Counted from the stretch's first letter, positions 33,259-44,400 are shown. The stretch is DNA of 64,000 nt from Bacteroidota bacterium (GCA_016721435.1 JADKIC010000003.1:212116-276115); one strand, 5' to 3'. The notes: generated by a model not told the origin, from the sequence alone. Made by a program: numbers and translations.

Positions 33259-34056
33259 TTAGTCAGTCTTCATCAAATTGGCATATGGTCCACGAATAAT
33301 ACCTTTGTCAGAAGACCTGATAAAATCGAGGATTAAATTTCTATGCTCTGATGAACTAAATTCTTCTTCAACCACAGCTATTGCTTTCGAAATGGTATGA
33401 CCCTTTTGATAAATTGTTCTGTAAATATCCTGTATTTCGTCAATCACTTGTTTGCTGAAGCCCCTTCTGCTTAAACCAACAGCGTTTATTCCTGCGTAAC
33501 TTAATGGTTCGCGTGCAGCTTTAACAAAGGGAGGGACATTTTTTCGGACTCCGGTTTGTCCACCGATAAAACTATGTGGTCCAATAAACATAAACTGTGA
33601 AACGCCTACATAACCTTCCAGTATTGCCCAATCATATATTGTAACATGACCGGCAAGATTTACGGAGTTGGCCAGAATAACATGATTTCCGATGATGCAA
33701 TCGTGGGCAATATGGACATAGGCCATTAACAAACAATGCTGACCTACTTCTGTGCGCCCCATAGCAGCCGTGCCCCTGTTTATGGTCACACATTCACGAA
33801 TGATAGAGTGGTCGCCTATAACGGCTGTTGTTTCCTCTCCTTTGAATTTAAGATCCTGAGGAATGGCTGAAATAACAGCACCGGGAAATATCTTAACGTT
33901 GTTACCAATTCGTGCCCCATCATACACGGTTACATTAGATCCAATCCAGGTATTGTCTCCAATTACCACATCACCATGTATACAGGAAAACGGATCTATT
34001 TTAACGTTTTCACCTATTTGTGCTCTGGGGTCAATAAAGGCTAGTGGAGTTGACAT
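33259..34056 (-). CDS. lpxA: UDP-N-acetylglucosamine acyltransferase
   Basis: First enzyme of lipid A synthesis, moving a 3-hydroxyacyl chain from ACP to the 3-OH of UDP-GlcNAc in the cytoplasm. In 265 residues it has left-handed beta-helix hexapeptide repeats (IGENVKIDPFSCIHGDVVIG and on) and the catalytic His in YVHIAHDCIIGNHV. FIGGQTGVRKNVPPFVKA leads into the C-terminal helical domain. The length is normal. The start overlaps the fabZ stop by one base, typical of the Bacteroidota lpxD-lpxC/fabZ-lpxA operon. Confidence 0.97.
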   Translation of the reverse strand: MSTPLAFIDPRAQIGENVKIDPFSCIHGDVVIGDNTWIGSNVTVYDGARIGNNVKIFPGAVISAIPQDLKFKGEETTAVIGDHSIIRECVTINRGTAAMGRTEVGQHCLLMAYVHIAHDCIIGNHVILANSVNLAGHVTIYDWAILEGYVGVSQFMFIGPHSFIGGQTGVRKNVPPFVKAAREPLSYAGINAVGLSRRGFSKQVIDEIQDIYRTIYQKGHTISKAIAVVEEEFSSSEHRNLILDFIRSSDKGIIRGPYANLMKTD

Positions 34057-34526
34057 CAGCTTTTTTTAACAATTTGTGCCATCATTTCTGCTTCCATTAC
34101 AACTTTGTCACCAACAATTGCTGAACCTTTCATATGGCAAATCCCCCTTCTGATTGGTGTTACAAGTTTCAGGTCAAAAATAACTGTATCGCCGGGGCTT
34201 ACTTTTTGTTTAAATCGCGCATCCGATATTTTCATAAAGTATGTACAATAATTTTCAGGGTCCGGAACAGTATTTAAGACTAAAATTCCGCCGGTTTGTG
34301 CCATAGCTTCAATGAGCAATACTCCCGGCATAACGGGATTGTTCGGGAAATGCCCTTGAAAAAACCATTCGTTCATGGTGACGTTTTTGATGCCAACTAC
34401 ACATTCATGGTCGAGTTCAATAATTTTATCAATTAGTAAGAACGGGAAACGGTGCGGCAACATGGAGGTGATTTTTGCTATATCACATACAGGTGTAACA
34501 TTTAAATCGTATTTGCGGATTTTCAC
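34056..34526 (-). CDS. fabZ: 3-hydroxyacyl-ACP dehydratase (FabZ), normally fused to LpxC in this phylum
   Basis: Dehydrates 3-hydroxyacyl-ACP in fatty acid elongation and so competes with LpxA/LpxD for substrate. In 156 codons it has LPHRFPFLLIDKIIE and the active-site GHFPNNPVMPGVLLIEAMAQ (His and Glu). As written it begins with GTG at 34524-34526 overlapping the lpxC stop. In most Bacteroidota lpxC and fabZ are one fused gene. Reading upstream in the fabZ frame gives KRGNKRDRVKIRKYDLNVTP, a good linker, so a 1-base loss in an A run near 34548 probably split a fusion. Confidence 0.92.
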   Translation of the reverse strand: MKIRKYDLNVTPVCDIAKITSMLPHRFPFLLIDKIIELDHECVVGIKNVTMNEWFFQGHFPNNPVMPGVLLIEAMAQTGGILVLNTVPDPENYCTYFMKISDARFKQKVSPGDTVIFDLKLVTPIRRGICHMKGSAIVGDKVVMEAEMMAQIVKKS

Positions 34527-35443
34527 CCGGTCACGTTTATTACCTCTTTTATTTTCCGGGCAAACTCAACATTGGCGGCATGCCCGGGTCTTGCTGCAAG
34601 GATATGACATTGAATGGGCATGCCAACGAGAGCGAAATCACCAACAATATCAAGTAGTTTATGTCTGGCAGGCTCGTTTTGAAAATGCAACTGAACATTG
34701 TTTAATATCCCCTTTTCTTTTACCTGTACACTTGGTTTATTAAATAATCGGGCCAGATCATCCAGTTTATCCTGACTAATCTCCTTGTCAACTACAACTA
34801 TAGCATTATTAAGATCGCCACCTTTAATTAAATCATGTTTAACGAGTGCTTCTAATTCGTGTAAAAAGCAAAACGTTCGGCAAGTGGAAAAATCTTTTTG
34901 AAATTCATTTATTTTGTGCAATTGGGCATGCTGCGTCCCTAAAACAGGGCTATTGTAATCCACCATTACGGTGATGCGATAATCCGGGCTGGGTACGGCG
35001 AGCATTTCTACATTTCTGGCGGGTTCTTCATACGAAAGCACCTCATCGAGTACGTAGACTTCACGATCTGCATTTTGTTCTACAATTCCTGCTTGTAGCA
35101 AAGCGTCAATAAAAGGAGCCGAGCTTCCGTCCAAAATAGGAACTTCAGGGCCGTCAACTTCAATGATAGCATTATCAATTTCAAGACCTACCAGGGCTGC
35201 AAGGGCATGTTCGGTAGTACTAATTTTTGCACCATGTTGTTGAAGTGTTGTTCCGCGGGAAGTATCGGAAACATTATCAGCATCTACTTCAATTTCAGGT
35301 GCACCTTCCAGATCAATTCTTTTAAATTTATACCAATGGTTTTCCGGGGCGGGTTTAAAAGTGAGATTGACTTTCACTCCGGTATGAAGACCAACTCCGG
35401 AAACGGTAACTGGATTCTTAATCGTTCTTTGTTTTTGCATCAT
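34523..35443 (-). CDS. lpxC: UDP-3-O-acyl-N-acetylglucosamine deacetylase (LpxC), N-terminal half of a likely LpxC-FabZ fusion
   Basis: Zinc amidase for the committed step of lipid A synthesis. In 306 residues it has SGVGLHTGVKVNLTF at the start and STTEHALAALVGLEIDNA with the zinc His. SCRTFCFLHELEAL and KGGDLNNAIVV follow, then NEPARHKLLDIVGDFAL with the second His and Asp ligands, and ARPGHAANVEFA with the catalytic His. All zinc and catalytic residues are present. It sits 7 bases after lpxD. See fabZ for the frame question at the 3' end. Confidence 0.96.
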   Translation of the reverse strand: MMQKQRTIKNPVTVSGVGLHTGVKVNLTFKPAPENHWYKFKRIDLEGAPEIEVDADNVSDTSRGTTLQQHGAKISTTEHALAALVGLEIDNAIIEVDGPEVPILDGSSAPFIDALLQAGIVEQNADREVYVLDEVLSYEEPARNVEMLAVPSPDYRITVMVDYNSPVLGTQHAQLHKINEFQKDFSTCRTFCFLHELEALVKHDLIKGGDLNNAIVVVDKEISQDKLDDLARLFNKPSVQVKEKGILNNVQLHFQNEPARHKLLDIVGDFALVGMPIQCHILAARPGHAANVEFARKIKEVINVTG

Positions 35444-35450
35444 TACTCAA

Positions 35451-36503
35451 TCAGGAAGGGGTTGATTTTAATTCCGAAAGCTCTTTTTGCAGTTCGGATA
35501 TTTTTTTTTCGAGTTCCGGTAGTTTTTTAAACAACACATAGGTGCGTTTGTAATCTCCAATGGCGAAAGCCGGAGATCCCTGAAGAATTTCTCCGGGAGT
35601 GTTAATACTGCTGCCAACTCCGGATTGAGCGGCAATTTTTACTCCATCTGCAATTTGGATATGCCCTACAATACCTACCTGGCCGCCAATCATACAGTTC
35701 TTGCCAATTTTAGTGGAACCGGCAACACCGGTCTGCGCAGCGATCACCGTGTTTTCACCAATTTCCACGTTGTGAGCAATCTGAATTAGATTATCAAGTT
35801 TAACACCTTTACGTATAATCGTACTTCCTAAAGTAGCCCGATCAATGGTGCTGTTGGCTCCAATTTCTACATGGTCTTCAATGATTACATTTCCAATCTG
35901 AGCCACTTTTTGATAGTTGCCCTGATTGGGCTGGAAGCCAAATCCATCTCCGCCAATAACAACACCTGCATGTAAAGTGACATCTTTGCCGATAATACAA
36001 TCAGAATAGATTTTAACTCCCGGAAAAAGTGTAGTATCATCCCCAATCGTGCAATTGTCACCAATATAGCTATTGGGATAAATTTTAACTCTGTTACCCA
36101 TCTTTACGTCTTTGCCCACATACGAAAAAGCGCCGACATAAATTTCTTCCCCATATTTTGCTGAGGGATCTATAAAGGACATGTTATCGATTCCGGATTT
36201 GTTCCTGCGGATCGTATTGTAAACCTCGAGTAATTTTGCAAAGCTCTGGTAAGCATTTTCTACTCTGATCAAAGTGGCATCAATGTTTTTTTCAGCTTCA
36301 AAATCACGGTTTATTATTACAATGGATGCTTTAGTTGAATAAATAAACTGCGCATAGGCAGGATTAGCCAGAAATGAAAGTGAACCAGCGGTTCCTTCTT
36401 CAATTTTCGATAAACCTGTAACCTTTACATCGGGGTTGCCTTCCACAACTCCATGAAGAAGTTCGGCGATCTGTTGCGCAGTAAATTCCATGATAGCCTG
36501 CAA
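35451..36503 (-). CDS. lpxD: UDP-3-O-(3-hydroxyacyl)glucosamine N-acyltransferase
   Basis: Third enzyme of lipid A synthesis, adding the N-linked acyl chain. In 350 residues, the N-terminal uridine-binding domain (FTAQQIAELLHGVVEG) precedes hexapeptide beta-helix repeats with LHAGVVIGGDGFGFQPNQG and the catalytic His in NLIQIAHNVEIGENTVI. The end is a C-terminal coiled coil (LPELEKKISELQKELSELKS). The start may be the ATG at 36503 or the one four codons inside (MEFTAQQ), the usual N-terminus. The frame is intact, and the gene heads the lpx block after the HD gene. Confidence 0.97.
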   Translation of the reverse strand: MQAIMEFTAQQIAELLHGVVEGNPDVKVTGLSKIEEGTAGSLSFLANPAYAQFIYSTKASIVIINRDFEAEKNIDATLIRVENAYQSFAKLLEVYNTIRRNKSGIDNMSFIDPSAKYGEEIYVGAFSYVGKDVKMGNRVKIYPNSYIGDNCTIGDDTTLFPGVKIYSDCIIGKDVTLHAGVVIGGDGFGFQPNQGNYQKVAQIGNVIIEDHVEIGANSTIDRATLGSTIIRKGVKLDNLIQIAHNVEIGENTVIAAQTGVAGSTKIGKNCMIGGQVGIVGHIQIADGVKIAAQSGVGSSINTPGEILQGSPAFAIGDYKRTYVLFKKLPELEKKISELQKELSELKSTPS

Positions 36504-36550
36504 ATTTAAAAATAAAGATGATGGGAAATTATTCCAACGGCCTAATTAAA

Positions 36551-37786
36551 TCATTGTTTTTCAATCAATTCAGGTAGTACGCAAATAAAATGTTTTTGAA
36601 TCATAGAGGAAAGAACGGCAACACCCATCTGATCGCTGGCAATACTTAGTTCAATAGAACTTCCATCCCTGAACAGAATCTGAATAGGTTCACCGCTAGG
36701 ATCGTAAGCATTATTGCTGATAGAGCCGATAAAGGCAAAGTAATGCGCCTCGCTTTTCTTGATATTAAACTGCTGAAGTGCAGCTTCTTGAGGGAACCAA
36801 TGCACTTTCTGTAAATGCATCTTTTTGTAAACGTATTTTATATAATGATCTGTTAACCATTCCTTTGCATAGTCTGCTGAGTACCTGATCAGAATGGTAG
36901 GCCCATACTTTAATCGATGAGAAAATATCATAATCATCAGCATAGCATAACTTTGGAGTAGTTCCTGTTATTTCTCAGATCATTTTCGGTGCAGTTATTT
37001 TCCAAAATAAGAGAAAGCAGGAGTAGCAAATAATTTTTCACCGGAAGAAACCAATTCCTTTGCCCGAATTAAAATATTTACAAGAAGATGTTCCGCAGCC
37101 AAAACCGTCTTATGTAAATAAACCTGCCAATACATCAGACGACGGGCAATGATGAATTTTTCAATCGAATAAACGCCCTTTTCCTCTACGACCAATCGCC
37201 CTTGTTCAATGTTCAACATTCTGATTATTCTTTGCGCGCCAATTTTACCTTCTAGCACACCTGTATAAAAGCTGTCCCGGTTTAAATAGTCGAGTCGATC
37301 CATGTCTAACTGACTTGAAACCAACTGGTGTAGAAATAACTTTGGATAAGTTCCTTTAAAAACCTGAATGGCCAGTGAAAGTTTGCCTTCAAATTCTTCA
37401 TTTAATTTTTCCATGAACAAAAGCGAAACAGACTCATGGCTAATGCCGGTTACGATGCTATGTTCCAGGGCATGAGAAAATGGACTATGGCCTATATCGT
37501 GGAGTAGGATAGCGATTTCAACGGCTAAAGCTTCTTCTTCACTAATCTCATGTCCTTTACTTCTCAAAGTTTCAATAGCCTGAACAGTCAAATGCAGGGC
37601 TCCAATCGCATGTTGAAAGCGGGTATGTAAAGCCCCGGGATACACCATGTGGCTCATACCTAATTGCCGGATTCTTCGTAACCTCTGAAACCAGGGATGC
37701 TCCACCAGATCAAATATCAAAGGATGAGGTATCGTAATAAAACCGTAAACGGGATCGTTAAAGATTTTTTTCTTATTGGTGTTCAA
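36551..37786 (-). CDS. HD-domain phosphohydrolase (dGTPase/SAMHD1-like), several frame breaks
   Basis: About 405 codons when the frame is restored. The HD motif residues are in GALHTRFQHAIGALHL and LLHDIGHSPFSH, with SSQLDMDRLDYLNRD giving the later Asp. The first 260 residues read cleanly; after FATPAFSYF the frame shifts near 37000. A stretch reading DDYDIFSSIKVWAYHSDQVL appears in another frame at about 36935-36875. The final 70 residues (IKKSEAHYFAFIGSISNNAY to LPELIEKQ) are in a third. Members hydrolyse dNTPs or related nucleotides in the cytoplasm. A TAAATTTG -7-like element at 37814-37807 (minus strand) precedes the start by about 20 bases. It is placed upstream of lpxD and is probably the first gene of the operon. 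Confidence 0.87.
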
Positions 37787-37910
37787 TGTAGAGAATATAA
37801 TGAGGGCAAATTTACGATTTAAAGTACTTGACCCACATTCATCAGGTATGACCGAATGTTATAATGCTGAAATAAATGACAGGTTAAGTCGTTCTCAAGC
37901 AGTCTTAGAT

Positions 37911-37918
37911 TACTTTTG
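37911..37918 (+). promoter_or_regulatory. Possible -7 element for porX
   Basis: TACTTTTG matches TANNTTTG. It is 70 bases before the porX start. No TTTG/TTG is at the ideal -33 distance. Confidence 0.35.
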
Positions 37919-37987
37919 CGTAATTCAGGATAGCATACATGAAAAAGTATTTACTGATTAACGTTTAAAATTGAGGTAAAAGAAGAT

Positions 37988-39543
37988 ATGGAAAAAGTAA
38001 AAATTCTTTGGGCAGATGATGAAATTGACCTGTTGAAACCACATATAATGTTTCTTGAAAACAAGGGCTATCATGTAACAACGGCCAATAACGGGCGGGA
38101 TGCCGTTGACCTTGTAAAGAGCACTGAATTTGACATTGTTTTTCTGGATGAAAATATGCCGGGGTTGAATGGGTTGGAAACACTGGTTCAAATAAAGAAC
38201 TTACGTTCTTCTGTTCCGGTAGTGATGATTACGAAGAATGAAGAAGAAGCCATCATGGAAGAGGCCATCGAGGTAAAATTGCTGATTATCTCATCAAGCC
38301 GGTAAACCCGAATCAGATTTTACTTTCATTAAAAAAGAATCTTGAAGATAAACGACTCATTAGTGAGAAAACTTCTCAGGGTTATCAGCAGGAATTTCGT
38401 CAGATTGGTATGTCTTTAAGTGACCGCCTATCCTGGCAGGAATGGGTGGATGTGTATAAAAAACTTGTTTATTGGGAGATAGAACTGGAAAGGACCAAGG
38501 ACCCCGGAATGTACGATATCTTAACTATGCAAAAATCGGAAGCCAATCAGTTGTTCAGTAAGTTTGTAGAGAATAATTATCTCTCCTGGCTGAAAGATCC
38601 TGAAAAAGCACCGCTGATGTCCCATTTTTTATTGAGGAGGAAAGCATTGCCATTGGCTGAGAATACAGAAGAACCGGTTTTCTTTTTATTAATTGATAAC
38701 TTGCGTTTTGATCAATGGAAAGTGATTGAACCTGCTATTCGAGAGATCTTTAAGGTAGTGGAGGAGGACACTTATTGCAGTATTTTACCTACTGCCACTC
38801 AATTTGCAAGGAATGCAATTTTCGCGGGAATGATGCCCTCTGAAATACAAAAGCGTTTCCCGGATAAATGGATAGGGGATGAAGAGGACGAAGGAAAAAA
38901 TAATTTTGAAGAAGATTTTCTCGCAGATCAATTTGCAACGACTTAGGAAGACGTATAAATTTTCTTATACTAAGGTGACCAATCTAGAAGCCGGAAAAGT
39001 ATTGGCGGATCAGGTGCCAAACTTATTCAGAAATAAATTCAATGTCATTGTTTATAATTTTGTTGATATGCTTTCCCATGCTCGTACTGATATGCAAGTG
39101 ATAAAGGAATTGGCAGAGGATGAAAAAGCCTATCGATCCATTACACGATCCTGGTTTGATCACTCGCCTTTACTCGAAACCTTAAAGCGGATTGCTGAGC
39201 GTCCTGCTAAATTGGTTATTACTACTGATCATGGAACGATAAGAGTAAAAGAACCTTCTAAGATTGTTGGTGACCGAAATACAAACACTAATCTGCGCTA
39301 TAAGCAGGGAAGAACCTGAATTATGATAAGAAAGATGTGCTGGAAATCGAAACCCTCCGATGCATTTTTACCTAAAGTTAATGTAAGTACGGCCTATGTA
39401 TTTGTAAAAGGAGATAAGTTTTTCGCGTATCCTAATAATTTCAATTACTATGTGAACTTTTTATAAGAACACCTTTCAGCATGGAGGGATATCTCCGGAA
39501 GAGATGATACTTCCGGTAATAACATTGCAGAGTAAAGTATGAG
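37988..39543 (+). CDS. porX: PorX-like response regulator with PglZ domain (T9SS regulator), four frame breaks
   Basis: About 515 residues. The receiver domain has the acidic pair in ILWADDEIDLL, phospho-acceptor Asp54 in VFLDENMPGLNG and the conserved Lys in VVMITKN. After a helical linker (LSDRLSWQEWVDVYKKLVYW) comes the alkaline-phosphatase-like PglZ domain with FFLLIDNLRFDQW, SILPTATQFARNAIFAGMMP, YNFVDMLSHARTD and VITTDHGTIRVKEP. PorX with PorY and SigP controls T9SS genes in Porphyromonas, and its PglZ domain is a phosphodiesterase. Frame breaks are near 38272 (one G lost from GGG), 38930 (extra T), 39318 and 39460. The restored end overlaps the tsaE start (ATGA at 39540-39543). Confidence 0.92.
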
Positions 39544-39961
39544 ATTTACCAGGGAAATTGTTACATTGAATGATTTAGACGGTGTTGCCGGTGAAATTCT
39601 GGAAAAAGCTTCCAACTATAAAATATTTTGTTTTCATGGAGAGATGGGGGCCGGTAAAACGACCTTGATTAAGTCAATTTGTCGAAAACTTGGTGTCAGC
39701 GATGAAGTTCAAAGTCCTACCTTTTCTATTGTTAATGAGTACGAAGACAGTTGTAAAAAGCCAGTATATCATTTCGATTTCTACCGGTTGAAAAATGAAG
39801 AAGAAGCCTATGATTTAGGGTACGAACACTATTTCTTTTCCGGTTATTTTTGTCTTGTTGAATGGCCTGAAAAAGTGAAGGACTTGTTAAAATTGAAAAA
39901 AGCAGATATTTTTATAGAGTTAATGGCTGAGAAAAGGCAAATAACAGTTGAATATGACTAA
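39540..39961 (+). CDS. tsaE: tRNA threonylcarbamoyladenosine biosynthesis ATPase TsaE
   Basis: A 140-residue P-loop protein with HGEMGAGKTTLIKSICRKLG (Walker A), SPTFSIVNEY (switch I) and HFDFYRLKNEEEAYDLGYE, then VEWPEK, all standard for TsaE/YjeE. It works with TsaB and TsaD to make t6A37 in tRNAs reading ANN codons. The frame is intact. It overlaps porX upstream by 4 bases and ald downstream by 8, so the three are translationally linked. Confidence 0.96.
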
Positions 39962-41177
39962 GGGTATAAGCGGAATGTCTGCATTGGCACAGCAGGGGAT
40001 ATTACTTCCTCAGGAGAGTGTTTTGGAAGTAGCCAAGCTTCGAAAAGAATTATTTATTGGAATACCTAAAGAAATTTCTTTTCAGGAGAATAGGGTGCCA
40101 TTGGTTCCAGAAGCAGTAGCTGTTTTGACCAATAATGGTCATCGGGTATTGATAGAAGCCGGAGCAGGAATCGCAGCCAATTTTACGGATTCAGATTATA
40201 GCGAAGCCGGTGCTCAGATCGGATATTCTTCGGAAGAAATTTTTAAAGCAGATCTGATTTTGAAGATTGCTCCTCCTTCATTAGCCGAACTGGAATATTT
40301 TAAAGATAAGCAGTCTTTAATGTCCATCTTGCAAGTAGGCATGCAGCCGGAAGGATATATTCACCGATTAGGTTCTAAAAAGCTCACAGCTTTAGCGTTT
40401 GAGTATTTAAAGGATGAAACTTCCGTTTACCCTGTTATTCAAGCGATGAGTGAGATTGTTGGGAGCGCTGCTATTTTGATAGCTTCTGAATTGATGAGTA
40501 ATACCGTAGGGGGTAAAGGGGAGCTGCTAGGCGGAGTGCCCGGTATTCCTCCCACCGAAGTAGTTATTATTGGCGCCGGTACAGTAAGCGAATATGCCGC
40601 AAGAGCCGCTATGGGTTTGGGTGCAAATGTTAAGATTTTTGACAACTCAGTATATAAACTCCGTCGTATTCAAAGAAATTTAGGCAGCAGGGTATATACT
40701 TCTACAATAAATCCGGTGACACTTCTTAAAGCATTAAAGACTTGCGACGTTGCCATTGGTGCAATTCTATCAAAAGAAGGGCGCTCTCCGATTGTAGTAA
40801 CGGAAGAAATGGTTTCAGAAATGAGTTTTGGTTCTGTAATCATTGATGTAAGCATTGATCAGGGTGGATGTTTTGAAACTTCAGAAGTGACAAATCATTC
40901 CCATCCTGTATTTAAAAAGTACGGAGTAACTCATTATTGTGTTCCAAATATCGCAAGCCGTGTTTCCAGAACTGCTTCTTATGCACTCAGTAATATTTTT
41001 ACACCCATTTTATTGAGTATGGGAGAAGAAGGAGGTATGGACGCTCTACTTTGGAAAGATGCACATGTTCGCTCAGCAGCCTACCTCTATAGAGGTGCTG
41101 TGACCAATAGGTATGTCTCCGATTTTTGCAGATTACCTTTTCGCGATTTGAATTTGCTTATGGCGACAAGAATTTAA
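39954..41177 (+). CDS. ald: Alanine dehydrogenase / NAD(P) transhydrogenase-alpha family protein
   Basis: A 407-residue protein from the ATG at 39954. The N-terminal catalytic part has IGIPKEISFQENRVPLVPEA (substrate-binding Arg and the conserved Glu) and DLILKIAPP with the Lys. The NAD domain has VVIIGAGTVSEYAARAAMGLG followed by KIFDNS. The C-terminus HYCVPNIASRVSRTASYALS matches alanine dehydrogenase (His and Pro-Asn) better than transhydrogenase. It interconverts alanine with pyruvate and ammonia. Compared with Bacillus Ald it has about 30 extra N-terminal residues, seen in Bacteroidota members. The frame is intact. Confidence 0.9.
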   Translation: MTKGISGMSALAQQGILLPQESVLEVAKLRKELFIGIPKEISFQENRVPLVPEAVAVLTNNGHRVLIEAGAGIAANFTDSDYSEAGAQIGYSSEEIFKADLILKIAPPSLAELEYFKDKQSLMSILQVGMQPEGYIHRLGSKKLTALAFEYLKDETSVYPVIQAMSEIVGSAAILIASELMSNTVGGKGELLGGVPGIPPTEVVIIGAGTVSEYAARAAMGLGANVKIFDNSVYKLRRIQRNLGSRVYTSTINPVTLLKALKTCDVAIGAILSKEGRSPIVVTEEMVSEMSFGSVIIDVSIDQGGCFETSEVTNHSHPVFKKYGVTHYCVPNIASRVSRTASYALSNIFTPILLSMGEEGGMDALLWKDAHVRSAAYLYRGAVTNRYVSDFCRLPFRDLNLLMATRI

Positions 41178-41441
41178 TTCACCCCTTAGTGATTTGTGTT
41201 TTTTGTAAAAGACACGAAGATTAGTTGTCCTTTTCTTGATCAGTTATTTTTTCAGAAGGTGAGGACTGGATTTAACCTGTTGGTTGATCCTTTCTCCCCA
41301 TTCCCTGCTAATTGTATTCTAGGTATATTTCTGTAAGCCATTAAACCATTTTGGTTTTTGGTGTTGATGGATTAGACTTGAATCCTTTTATCATGAATTA
41401 TTTTCTAACCTGTTTCATGAAAATTTGCACTAAGGCATAAA
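41178..41441. other. Spacer between ald and the giant surface-protein gene
   Basis: The roughly 310 bases between the two convergent stops hold no coding frame. TCATGA occurs twice (41391 and 41416). The only structured element is the terminator listed next. Confidence 0.5.
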
Positions 41442-41475
41442 AAAGAGAGGCCATTCGTTAGAACAGCCTCTCTTT
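41442..41475 (-). terminator. Terminator of the giant MopE-repeat gene
   Basis: A 10-bp perfect stem (41442-41451 with 41466-41475) is followed on the minus strand by a run of Ts. It sits 18 bases after the stop of the giant gene. Confidence 0.85.
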
Positions 41476-41492
41476 ACTATTTATTGGTTCGC

Positions 41493-44400
41493 TTATTCTA
41501 TTACCAGTCGAATTTGTTGCATTTCATTTCCGGCACGGACAATGACCATGTAGATTCCGGAATTTAAGTGTGAAATATTCATCTCTTTGCTGTTAATTCC
41601 GGGATTTGCTTCTCCTTGTTCTGAGAATACCATGCGACCGGAAAGATCAATCAGAGTGATGTTGTAATTCGCTGTTTCATTTGCATTGAAGCGGATTTGC
41701 ACATTTTCTCTTGCAGGATTTGGAGCTACGTTCAGACTGCTGAGTAGTTCAGGAGTAGTGTTGATACGTGGTGCTCCGCAGAATGCAAAGTTGAGACTGA
41801 TTCCACTTAATGATCGGAGACCGCTTTGTCCGCAAGCATTACTTGCTCGAACAGAGATCACCTGACCTGTTGCAGGGTTAGGGCCGAAGTTTACAGTGAT
41901 CGTTTTAGTGCCCTGACCACTTACTATCGTTGCTCCACCCGGAACAGTCCATGTGTAAATAGAGGCTCCTGCTACCGTTGGGATTTCATACATAACACCA
42001 GCTTGGCCGGGGCAAATATTTACAGGGCCGCTTATTGGTGCAGGTTGTCCGGGAGCTCCTAAGATGTTTATAGATCTTGCACTTCCTGATCCGCATCCAT
42101 TTATACCGTTCACAGTAACAACACCGCCGGTAAATCCATTCGCTACACTGAATGTTATTGTATTGGTTCCTTGACCGGAGATGATACTTACACCCACAGG
42201 TACATTCCAGTTATAACTTGTAGCATTGATACTGCCTGCAGTAGTCAGCATGGCGTTACTCGCTCCACACAATCCTGAATTTAAGCCGGTGATTACAGCC
42301 GGAGTTAGAGGAATGTTGTTGCCAATATTCTTGATTCTTGTCGCACCCGTACCGCAAATGTTTGAGGCACTTACGGAAATCGTTCCTCCATTATAGGCTC
42401 CACTTACACTTACGTTGATAATGTTAGAACCTTGTCCACTTGAGATGGTCATTCCGGTTGGAACATTCCAGTTGTAAGAAGAAGCTCTGGCCACTGAAGC
42501 AATGGAGTAAGTTACATTGTCTCCCGGACATACTTTAGCAGGTCCTGATATGGAAGGTGGTCCAACTGGTGCAGTATAGTTCATGTCAACTTGTACGCTT
42601 GCTGTTGCGATTCCACCACAAGGTGTTGTTGCAGTCACAGTCATTGCTCCGCTAATTCCATTGTGAATGGCTTGTCCGGTCCAGCTTACAAAGATTGAGT
42701 TTGTACCTTGTCCATTAACGATAGTCATTCCAGCAGGAAGTGTCCATGTGTAGTTGCTTGCACCCGGGGCAGGAGCAATACTGAAGGTGGCAATATTGAA
42801 GATGACAGGAACACATTGTTGAGCCGGGCCACTGATGCTTCCTAAAGGAATAATTACGTTGTCGTCAGTTAAACCATTACAGTTGTCATCAATTCCGTTA
42901 CAGATTTCGATAGCTGCAGGATTTATAGCAGCATTGTTGTCGTCGCAATCAGTGTTGTCAGCAACATAACCAGCAGGAGCACCATCACAAGTAGAAACAG
43001 AGGAAGCCGCGTTACCGAAACCATCACCATCCACATCAGCATAGTAAGTGATAAACACCAGACCATCATCTGTTAAACCGTTACAGTTATCATCGATACC
43101 GTTACAAACTTCAGCAGCACCGGGGTTGATGGCAGCCACCGCATCATTACAATCAGTATTAGAAGCTACACCACAAGCAACAGGAGCACCGGCACCGTAA
43201 GTGTCACCGTCCACGTCAGCATAGAGGAGTTGAGCATCGTCGAAATCAGTGTTGTCAGCAACATAACCAGCAGGAGCACCATCACAAGTAGAAACAGAGG
43301 AAGCCGCGTTACCGAAACCATCACCATCCACATCAGCATAGTAAGTGATAAACACCAGACCATCATCTGTTAAACCGTTACAGTTATCATCGATACCGTT
43401 ACAAACTTCAGCAGCACCGGGGTTGATCGTTGCAACACCATCGTTACAATCAGTATTAGAAGCTACACCACAAGCTACAGGAGCACCGGCACCGTAAGTG
43501 TCACCGTCCAGGTCAGCATAGAGGAGTTGAGCATCGTCGCAATCGGTGTTGTCAGCAACATAACCCGCAGGAGCGCCATCACAAGTAGAAACAGAGGAAG
43601 CCGCGTTACCGAAACCATCACCATCCACATCAGCATAGTAAGTGATAAACACCAAACCATCATCTGTTAAACCGTTACAGTTATCATCGATACCGTTACA
43701 AACTTCAGCAGCACCGGGGTTGATCGTTGCAACACCATCGTTACAATCAGTATTAGAAGCTACACCACAAGCAACAGGAGCACCGGCACCATAAGTGTCA
43801 CCGTCCAGGTCAGCATAGAGGAGTTGAGCATCGTCGCAATCAGTGTTGTCAGCAACATAACCAGCAGGCGCACCATCACAAGTAGAAACAGAGGAAGCCG
43901 CGTTACCGAAACCATCACCATCCACATCAGCATAGTAAGTGATAAACACCAGACCATCATCTGTTAAACCGTTACAGTTATCATCGATACCGTTACAAAC
44001 TTCAGCAGCACCGGGGTTGATCGTTGCAACACCATCGTTACAATCAGTATTAGAAGCTACACCACAAGCAACAGGAGCACCGGCACCATAAGTGTCACCG
44101 TCCAGATCAGCATAGAGGAGTTGAGCATCGTCGCAATCAGTGTTGTCAGCAACATAACCTGCAGGAGCACCATCACAAGTAGAAACAGAGGAAGCCGCGT
44201 TACCGAAACCATCACCATCCACATCAGCATAGTAAGTGATAAACACCAGACCATCATCTGTTAAACCGTTACAGTTATCATCGATACCGTTACAAGCTTC
44301 AGCAGCACCGGGGTTGATCGTTGCAATACCATCGTTACAATCAGTATTAGAAGCAACACCACAAGCAACAGGAGCACCGGCACCGTAAGTGTCACCGTCC

